DNA from: Diaporthe sp. PMI_573
Lineage: Eukaryota; Ascomycota; Sordariomycetes; Diaporthales; Diaporthaceae
DNA length: 64,000 nt
Direction of reading: 5' to 3'
Assembly (NCBI GenBank): GCA_021399435.1
Contig: JAJTUP010000001.1
Location: 372,001 to 436,000 of the forward strand
Shown: one piece after another, positions 56,455 through 64,000 of the stretch
Position numbering within the stretch: position 1 is the stretch's first letter
How the letters are laid out: the number at the start of each line of letters is the position of its first letter
Translations under genes and position numbers: made by a program
The notes under the pieces: generated by a model
Databases searched by the model: none
Told to the model about the DNA's origin: nothing
What the model saw: only the letters and a program-made list of their open reading frames with translations

Positions 56455-59400
56455 TATTTATTAAAATCAGCTTTTCCAATGCTCCATTTAGTGCCTTCTT
56501 TATACAAGCATTAGCTAGGTTATCTTTTCTATTAATCTACTATACTTTAAAAATTTCTTTCTTTTTATATACTTCCCTTAGTAATATAATGTTAATCATT
56601 AGTCTCTTCTCATCTATTATACCCAGCCTAACTAAATAGTTATATAGTAATCTTAAATCTATATAAATAATAACTGGAATTCTTAGCATTCCTAGATAGC
56701 TTATAATCTAATTGAGTATCATACTAAGTACCATGCCACTATCAAATCTAGTCATCATTCTATATAGCTCACTTACTAGTATACTTTAAGTCACTCTTTT
56801 ATACTTAGTTAAGCTCTAATAGATAATGTTTCCATAGATTTCAAAATCTTCTCTTATATAGCTAGTTTCCATTACCAGTACAATAATAAATTCTAGCTGG
56901 GAGGTAAGGTCTATATTATTTGTAAAGGATCCGTCTTTAAAAATATAAAGCTTTGTATACTTTAGGTTAAGTGGAATAAATATAATCCCTCTCTCAGGAT
57001 TCTCTATCTGCTACTTAATTTATATATTAAGTATATCTATATCTTTCTCCTCTAGGTCTTTAATCTAAGCTACTAATAATAGGTTATATACAGCTTCTGG
57101 TTAGTAGATTAATATAACATAGGCACCCCTCACACACTAGGTAACATACTATTAGGGTATATCTTTAGCCTTTAGGTTAATTAATACCAGGTTTACTACT
57201 TGGCCCTTCTATATAAAGGTAATGTTGTCCCCATTAAACTCAATCTTCCCTCCATTAAACTCAATTAGCTGTTTTAGACCTAAGATTTGCTTATCCTTTA
57301 CATGGAACTTTTTATTATATAGTTCCTCTTCTTTCTTTCTAGAAAACTAGATAGTTATAAAGCTAAAGATATTATCTGTCTATATCTTAGTAATTCCAAA
57401 GTCGTGCAGTCTATTTATAGTAAACAACAAGCATGGATTGTACATAGAGACCTTTATCCCTAAAACTTTAGTATAATATAAATAATATATCTTATACTAG
57501 TATAGACCTGACTCTGCTAGTCTATATAATGGCTTCTAGATTAGGAGTATAGTTCCTAGTAGATACTAATCATATAGCTTAACTGGCAGCTCTGCTAGAA
57601 TAGTATAAGTAAGGGGGTTGTGTAATTAGGTATAGGCTTGTATGATGTCCCTTAACTCTCCTTGGTAGTGAAAATGTAGTATAAGAGTTGGTCCTAGTAT
57701 AAGGATAAGTCTCTGGCTTATCCTTTAGATAGTAGGAGCTTAGGTTAAAATTGCCTCCTTCCCTAAATCTCTATACCCTTGTATGACAAGCCTAGATTTC
57801 TCTATAGGCTTTGTTAACCTGTTCTTTACCTTTCGTACCATCCTTGTCTTAAAGATCTAAAGTCTATAGTGTTGGTTTAGGTTGTATCAAATGAATTAAA
57901 AAACATCCTTACTGGCTAGTGCGTCTATTTCTAGTACATTAGACTCTTTAAACAGTCTTCTAGGAGTAGTGATGATATTATCTTGGTAAAGTTTGACTGC
58001 CAAATCATACAAGTCCTTCTCCTTCTAGGTAAGAAAAATACCTGGTAGCTGTAGCATGTATGTAATGAAGGTTAGTTATATAGCAGCTTTGTATAGGCGC
58101 CCTCTTCTTCTAGGCTGGGTGCTTTGTATAATGGCCTTTCTTAGCTGGCCTCTTTGCTTAGTGGGAGGTTGTTCTTATATAATAGGTTCTAGTATATCTA
58201 ACTCGTCTTAAAGAATAGCTTCTACTATATAGTAATATAGCTTAACATATATTGCCTATATTTAAATTAGTCCATTTGTTATACCTACTGTAATTATATG
58301 TCCCTTGATACTATCAACTTTATACAGTCCTCTCCACCCCTTATTTCTTTCTAGATCAGGATGTTGCTTTAAATTAGTAGAGATAGGGTGGATTAGAGAT
58401 CCAGGCCATTTCTAATATTAATCACATAGTTAACTTCAACCTTGGCTTAGATTATATATAGTATTTTCATTACTTTCTAAACTGCTAATACTCGTTGTGT
58501 GATATCTAGTAATGGCGGCAAATCTTATAATATCTGTAGATATGCTCTAAAAACTAGAAGTGTTAGTACAATGCTATTTGGTCCTATAGTATCGTTCAGT
58601 GCCTTTATAGCTATCTATAGGAGTATTTCGTTATCTATATAGTAGCTGATTTCAGCCTTCAGAATCTTAAAAGCTCTTCTTAGGAGTCTATATAAGTATT
58701 CAACCTTGCCTAAAGCCTAGTATACTTCTATAGGTATCTCTTTACACGTAATTCCTATAATCTTTATATTGTTCCGGAATTCCTCTAAAGTAAAGTTAGT
58801 TCCTAGATTATATATAATGTAGTCTGGTAGATTAATGTATGTATAGATCCAGTACTTATAGAGTGTATTCTAGGTGTCTTATATAGAGAGAGAGTTAAGA
58901 AATATAGCTACTTAGAAACTTATGTCTAAGTTAATAATATAAAGTACATTCCTTCTATCTAGGTATATAACATTAATAACTACTTTGTAGTTAAAGTAGC
59001 TTTTGTCTTTAATTAAGAACTTGAATCTCCTTGGTAATAAATCGTATATCTAGCAGAAGTGGTAGAATTTCTAAATCTTGTCTAGAATTGCCTCTTCTAC
59101 ATCATTATGCCCTATATTCCTCAATAGCTTATACAGCCTATCTATACAAGGGTACCCAAAGTATCTATAGAGTCTCCTAAGCTGTAGCTCTATAAGGAAT
59201 ACCCCAGCCTCTATATGGCTTGTATTAAAAAATGTATGTCCCCATTTCCTAACTACTAGAATTATTATATCCCCTTATATAATAATGTCTAATAAGTTGT
59301 TAAAGTAGGCTTTCAGCTTGTCTGCATTATATAGGGAGAATAGAAAAGGAGTTAATGTGTCTAGAATATAGTATATAACACTTTCTAGTTGGTTTATAAC

Positions 59401-61413
59401 CTTAATTATACCAACTGCTAAGATAGCGTCACTATTATCAAATTTAACTTTAGCTATGTCTACACCTTATTTAATCTTTATACCTAGGTTTTCTTGTATA
59501 TAGGCTAATGCTTGTAGTATCTCTACTATAGAGAACTTGGCGGCTCTTGTATCCTAAAGCTCTCCCTGATACTTCATACTATATAGGTCATGTAGTACAA
59601 ATTGGCTTGCCTTAGTTACTTTTAGAGCTGTATAGATATCCTCCCTAATTATACAGTAGTTAAATGTAAAATCTACTAGATTCTGTTAGGAGATAGCCTC
59701 GTTGTCTATATCCCACCATGGATTAAATAGTAAGTCTTCCACTTCATGCAGTAGATCCTCCCCTTTATACTCAAGTAAGTAGGTAGCAAATTTCTCCTCT
59801 TCTAGGATAGGTTCTTGCTTAAAGTCTTTATATGCCTAGATATATTGTCTTCGTATATCTATCCTTTCCTTGTCTATATGGTTTGTAGACCAGCACCCTT
59901 CCTTCTTGTATACAAAGCATTTTATTGCCTTAGCTGTTATATAATATGGTTTAAAGGGTTGTTATATAGGCTGACTTTAGGTTATTTTTGGCCTGAAAGG
60001 AATTTACGGTATAGATTAGTGGTTATTTGGCCGAAAAGGGGTATATAGTGTAGATTGGTGGTTATATAAAGTCCTCTGGTGGTTCTTGAAATTAGAGCTA
60101 TACCTCCTGTCTACAAAATTGATTCCAGCTTCTTTATGTAATATAAATTATTAGATAGAGTCTCTTTCTATAGCTACTTGCAGAGCTGTACAAAGGTCTG
60201 TAAATAGGGCCTTGTATGTAGGCTTCTGGTTTATTATAGCTGGTTCCAACTCTGGTACCGCGCGGCATACTCTGACCACTGTCGTGCAGAGTACTATCTT
60301 GCCCTAATATCCCTCTCCTAGAGCTCTTTGTACAAGCTGTAGTTTGTCTAAGAGGGTTTTTAAGACCTCTAGTAAGGTCTTGTCTAGGTTTTCTTTCCTT
60401 ACTTATATAAATAACAAGGTTGTCTAGTCTGACTAGTACTGGCTGTGGTTTATTATTGTGTTAAAGTGTATGTTTATAAGGTTATATACTTTGTCCTACC
60501 TCTTGTCTGGTCTAATATGGTATATATAGAAGTCTTCTACGCGACTAGAGAGAATGTCTGGAAAGACTACATAGTATTAATCTTTAGTAATTTGTAGTTG
60601 TCTACAATAACTAATAAAGATCCGTACCTTGTTGTACAGTAGGTTGTAGGGCTTGCTAGTATAGTTCCTGTCTTTTCTCCACCCCTTTTAGAAGGTAGAT
60701 ACTTATTGAGGATCTATCAGCCTGCTGTAGACAATTCGAGTTGGAGGTAGGTTGTATGGTGTATTATCCATATAGACTGAATGTACTGTAAGTGCTGTAC
60801 TATATTATTGTGGAAAATTGCCCACCTCTTGCATGTATCTTGTTCCTGGGAGTATTTGTCGTACGGCTTATACTTTAATAGTAGGTACTTAAAGATTTCG
60901 TAATGTCTCGTACAACTATATTCGGGGTGGTGGTTTGATTATCTGTCATATATAGGCTGGTTCTGTTGCTTGTAGTGGGTAGTTTTCTACTGCCTTCTTG
61001 GCTTTAATAAGTCATAGAATCTGACTAGTATAGGGACCCCTTAATGTTAGGATTCCTCTTACCTCTATAATATTTAGGAGTACTTTCCTAAATATATATT
61101 CTACCTTGTTGAATTAGTAGGTAGTCCACCCTTTAAAGTCGTTAATTAGAAACCCTAGTATGTTGGCTTTGCTTAGGTCTAGATAAATAATATCTATCAT
61201 AACCCATACAAAGTATATAGTAAGCTAGGTATTATTTAGTAGGGCATCTAGGTTAATATCTAGGTCCTAGTACCTTGGATTTATTGTACTTCGCTATACT
61301 TTTAGTAGTATTATACTTCCTTTGCTCATCTCTTTATACATTACTTAGTTCTGGCTACTTAAGCCTGCTGCTATAGCCGAAGCTAATAGTTCTGGTATAT
61401 TAGAAGATGACAT
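56455..61413 (-). pseudogene. Copia-B gag-pol
   Basis: Read on the minus strand: a gag-like start at 61413 (M-S-S-S-N-I-P-E-L-L-A-S-A-I-A-A-G-L); integrase around 59.2-58.7 kb with H-N-D-V-E-E-A-I-L-D-K-I, the K-F-Y-H-F-C zinc-binding remnant, I-N-L-P-D-Y-I-I-Y-N-L-G-T-N-F and G-I-T-C-K-E-I-P-I-E-V; reverse transcriptase around 58-57 kb with Y-V-T-W-C-V-R-G-A-Y near 57.1 kb; RNase H near 56.8-56.5 kb with Y-I-D-L-R-L-L-Y-N-Y-L-V-R-L-G and D-N-L-A-N-A. Integrase before reverse transcriptase is the Copia order. TAG codons break it throughout. Confidence 0.8.
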
Positions 61414-61764
61414 CTTATATGGTATTCTATTAGCTTATTTGCGTGATGTCTTCTTTATTATATAGTAGTATACATGGCTTCTTCCTAGTCATACAAGGTC
61501 TTGGCTACAGATATATTCCGTCTAGCGTTTAGTATAGCAGTCTTGATTTATGTAATTTCAAGAAGATTTCGTCTTCTAGAGGTGTTCTCTCCCTTCCTGA
61601 CTGGCGGGGAGGTTGAGATAGCCTCTAGGCTCTTAGCACAAGCGTGTGATTCTAGTTGCCTCTACGTCCTGTCTAGCATTCTATAGCTATAACCATAGAG
61701 TCGTACCGGTACTCGTCTCTTCACTCTTACTAATCTGTAATCGCACCAAGCAATCACTAATTAG

Positions 61765-61972
61765 TGTTAAATGGCCTTTGTTATATAGCATAATGTACGT
61801 ACATACGTGTCTATATAATTGGTTCTGAATTCGTTAATATCTGTCTAAACTATGAAATAAGTGGGAAAGCTTGCACGCAGACCTCTTAGGTCTGCAAGCA
61901 CTCCCTTACTGGATTAGTCATCCTCCCTAGCTAATATAGCTATGTGTGATTAGCCTCAGTGCTATTCCAACA
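61765..61972 (-). repeat. Copia-B 5' LTR
   Basis: 208 bp, the partner of 54367-54574. It keeps the intact tips TGTTAAATGG and CCAACA as read on the plus strand. The duplicated TAAAT follows. Confidence 0.9.
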
Positions 61973-61977
61973 TAAAT

Positions 61978-62546
61978 ACTATAATTATAAAAAGAAAGAA
62001 TACTTTATACAAGAGTATTATAGTAAGAAAAAGAACTAGAAGCCTATACCTAAAGGCTTTAGACAGGCCAGCATAATTATTTATACTAGCAAACTACCAC
62101 GCTTAAAGATGTAACAAGCTATTATAAAATAATACTACTAGTATAGAATAGAATGGTATAAGCTGTGCCTAGTATACCCAGACCAGGCAGTAGAAGACAG
62201 AAGGATCCTGTTTGACATTACTTCTTAAAACTTGCCTACTAATAATAAACAAGAAGACGAGTTAAAAACAGGAGAAACAATCTAATAGCGACTATCGTAA
62301 ATAGTATAAATAAAGCTAGATAAAGCTAAAGAGGCTAAGAAACACGCCTCGCTTAATTAGATAGCCTACTATAATAATAGCTACATTATATATTAAAGTG
62401 ATAAAGAAGGAGCTAATTGGTTTCTAAATGGTATTACGAAGATCCAAATACTTATATTAAGATAACAGAAAGAACTCTTGCCTTGTAACCCTAGATAGAA
62501 ACTAGTAGGACCAATCTCTTAAGATCTACTTATACCTTAAGCCTAG
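61978..62546 (+). pseudogene. Gypsy-C gag, second part with damaged zinc knuckle
   Basis: Immediately right of Copia-B the frame resumes with Y-Y-N-Y-K-K-K-E-Y-F-I-Q-E-Y-Y, which is the CCHC pattern C-x2-C-x4-H-x4-C with every Cys and His turned to Tyr, as G-to-A changes produce. A basic region (S-K-K-K-N) and D-R-R-I-L-F-D-I-T follow. It continues the gag at 53580-54366. The relic stops where a GC-richer segment begins at 62547. Confidence 0.75.
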
Positions 62547-62869
62547 TGTAACGAACTAGCCGCTAGTACTGATTGTGTAAAGAGACCTAAAAGATCTAGC
62601 AGTGCCTGGAAACTTCCAGGCACCCTGGCGGGCCACTTAAGTAGGTCATTACAACTAATTGTAACGGCCGGGCGGAAGCCACGCGGAAGCCCCGGTGTGG
62701 CCCTGGCGAAGGCCCTTCTAAAAAGGGACCTAAAGCCCCTACGTCTCAGACTTAAGGGGGGCAAGAATCAGTCTTGCACCATACCTATACCTAATATACG
62801 TGTTAGCCTTCCCAGTTCACCAGACCATCATGCCTAGTATAGAGCCCATTATAATTCTGATTCTTCTCT
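62547..62869 (+). mobile_element. GC-rich island, probable 5' LTR and leader of Gypsy-D
   Basis: Composition changes abruptly: 62547-62780 is GC-rich inside AT-rich DNA. It starts TGTAACGAAC, and an inverted match, CATTACA, ends at 62653, with a related TGTAACGG just after. It also holds a perfect hairpin, GTGCCTGGAA and TTCCAGGCAC. The position right before a gag frame makes a 5' LTR plus leader the best guess. The partner LTR would lie outside the window, and the LTR end is not fixed. Confidence 0.45.
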
Positions 62870-64000
62870 ATGCATTACCTACAATACTACCAAAGACTAG
62901 TAAAAGAAGGGGAAGATCCTAAGGAAGTCATAACAATACTAAGGGTAGCTCGGGAATACTTTAGCTTGATAATACCTTAGTATGAGAACGGGAATGTAAT
63001 TAACTACTTTAGTAGAGAATCAACGCTTTGGAAGTAGCCTAAATACCTGTTAAAGTCAAGCTAAAAGACCTAAAGCTAGCTAATATTACTTTACTACCTA
63101 TAGCCTATACCCTTTAATAATATAATAGCTGGATGATGGATATAAAAAGGGCCTATATCTTATAACTATAAATCTTTTATAATGATAAGATGAAAGTAAT
63201 ACATGTGTTAGACTATGTTAAAAAGGAGTATCGAAACTACTAGGATACTTATATAAAATCCTTAAGAAGAGGAGACGAGTCTATATTTAACTATTATAAG
63301 TAGGATGAGTTTAAGACTTTCAGCTCTAATTTTAAGAAGGATCCCTAAGATATATTAGGTATTATTTAAAACTTAATTAATACTACTTACTAATAAGAAA
63401 ACCAAGATTTATAGACCTTTTACTAGTATCTCGAAACGTTAGAATTAGAATAAGAAATGAGAAGTAATAGTTTAAGGGCTAAATTCTTTCTCTTAAGACT
63501 ATTAGAATGGATATTACTAGAGATTTGAATAAAATATACCCTAAGTATGCTAGAGACTAGAGATAAGATGGTTAGAGTTACCTAAGTAATTTGGGTTAAT
63601 ACCCTAGAGAGGGTTAGAAAGAGAAAATATGAGGAGGTAGGCCTGAAATAAGGGGGAACTAGTAGAACCCTTAATAAGAGAGGACGAGGAGGAAACTTCT
63701 TAAAAAGTATTAGAGGAGGAAACTTTTTAGGAAGTGTTATGAATTTAAGGGGAAGAACTCTAAATAACCCCTAATTACGAGGCTAAGGTAGAGGCTAAGG
63801 ATTCTAGAGTAGGGGTTCTTATACCCTGCTAAATTAGAATACTTAGGGAAGTACCTTTAAAGTAACCCTAAAGCTAAATCCTCTAGATAAAATAGGTAAG
63901 ATGATTATATGCTATAAGTATAGAAATACCTACTACTATACTCTAAACTATCTAGTACTAGTAGAAACTATAATATTAGTAAATTAAGTATAAGGCCGTA
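62870..64000 (+). pseudogene. Gypsy-D gag, partial at window edge
   Basis: The ATG at 62870 opens M-H-Y-L-Q-Y-Y-Q-R-L-V-K-E-G-E-D. A frame change near 63020 then leads into W-D-E-F-K-T-F-S-S-N-F-K-K-D-P and a retrotransposon capsid-like helical region. Near 63.67-63.83 kb it becomes Arg/Gly-rich (R-G-R-G-G-N, R-G-G-N), and a damaged zinc knuckle, I-C-Y-K-Y-R-N-T-Y-Y-Y-T-L-N-Y, follows near 63910. This order matches Gypsy gag. The rest of the element lies beyond 64000. Confidence 0.6.

Larger units (their letters stand above)
54367..61972 (-). mobile_element. Copia-B LTR retrotransposon
   Basis: 7606 bp bounded by two 208-bp LTRs (54367-54574, 61765-61972) with a perfect 5-bp duplication, TAAAT, at 54362-54366 and 61973-61977. 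On the coding (minus) strand the LTR starts TGTTGGAATA and ends TTAACA, a start typical of Copia LTRs. The interior codes gag, integrase, reverse transcriptase and RNase H on the minus strand, then about 1.9 kb of extra DNA with an opposite-strand frame before the 3' LTR. It interrupts the gag of Gypsy-C, so it is younger than that element. All frames are RIP-damaged. Confidence 0.93.

Noticed and set aside
37045..62546. TAG as a reassigned sense codon, since proteins read well when TAG is taken as Gln or Trp
   Set aside because: The pattern is confined to repeats, the same positions show C-to-T/G-to-A change elsewhere, and genes in the left half use normal stops. RIP explains it.
62543..62764. 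73-codon minus-strand frame in the GC-rich island
   Set aside because: Arg/Leu-rich composition from GC content; the region is better read as an LTR or leader.
1..64000. tRNA, rRNA or CRISPR features
   Set aside because: No cloverleaf-like tRNA with A and B boxes, no rRNA-like sequence and no regularly spaced identical repeats were recognised by eye.

Overview
The window looks like chromosomal DNA of a filamentous ascomycete (Pezizomycotina). Genes have short GT-AG introns of 49-70 bp, and several protein families are fungal (DUF7580, fungal bestrophin-like channel, YAT-type amino-acid permease, GMC oxidoreductase, salicylate-hydroxylase-like monooxygenase). The transposons carry the C-to-T/G-to-A decay of repeat-induced point mutation (RIP). 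The species cannot be fixed from the sequence alone.

The window has two compartments. Bases 1 to about 32.2 kb are gene-bearing with normal base composition. In order they hold a glycerophosphodiester phosphodiesterase, a two-exon DUF7580 protein, an AT-rich island with a decayed NACHT (NLR-type) gene, a four-exon protein kinase with a mitochondrial-like N-terminus, an uncharacterised protein with an N-C-x2-F motif, an uncharacterised 413-residue protein, a small pseudogene, a bestrophin-like anion channel, a secreted or membrane-anchored GMC oxidoreductase, a multi-pass membrane protein, a five-exon FAD monooxygenase with unusual splice sites, a short orphan gene, a hAT-type MITE with a perfect 8-bp target duplication, and an amino-acid permease. 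They do not form an evident operon-like or biosynthetic cluster; no core synthase is present.

From about 32.2 kb to the end the DNA is a RIP-degraded nest of transposons whose order of insertion can be read from target-site duplications (TSDs). Gypsy-C (5' end near 32613, gag at 53580-54366 and 61978-62546) was hit by three elements. Copia-A (32666-51044, TSD ATAAC) carries Gypsy-A nested inside it (36803-48575, TSD GTAC). A Fot1/pogo DNA transposon lies at 51598-53458 (TSD TA). Copia-B (54367-61972, TSD TAAAT) cut Gypsy-C's gag next to its zinc knuckle. A further Gypsy-type gag (Gypsy-D) runs off the right edge. All transposon reading frames are broken, mostly by TAG codons, as expected from CpA-to-TpA mutation.

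The least expected feature is accessory coding sequence in the elements. Gypsy-A has two extra sense frames downstream of pol, one of them 591 codons with a Ulp1 (C48)-like His/Asp pair. Each Copia element has an opposite-strand frame between the end of pol and its 3' LTR. Intron joins and family calls were made by eye; no search or alignment was run.
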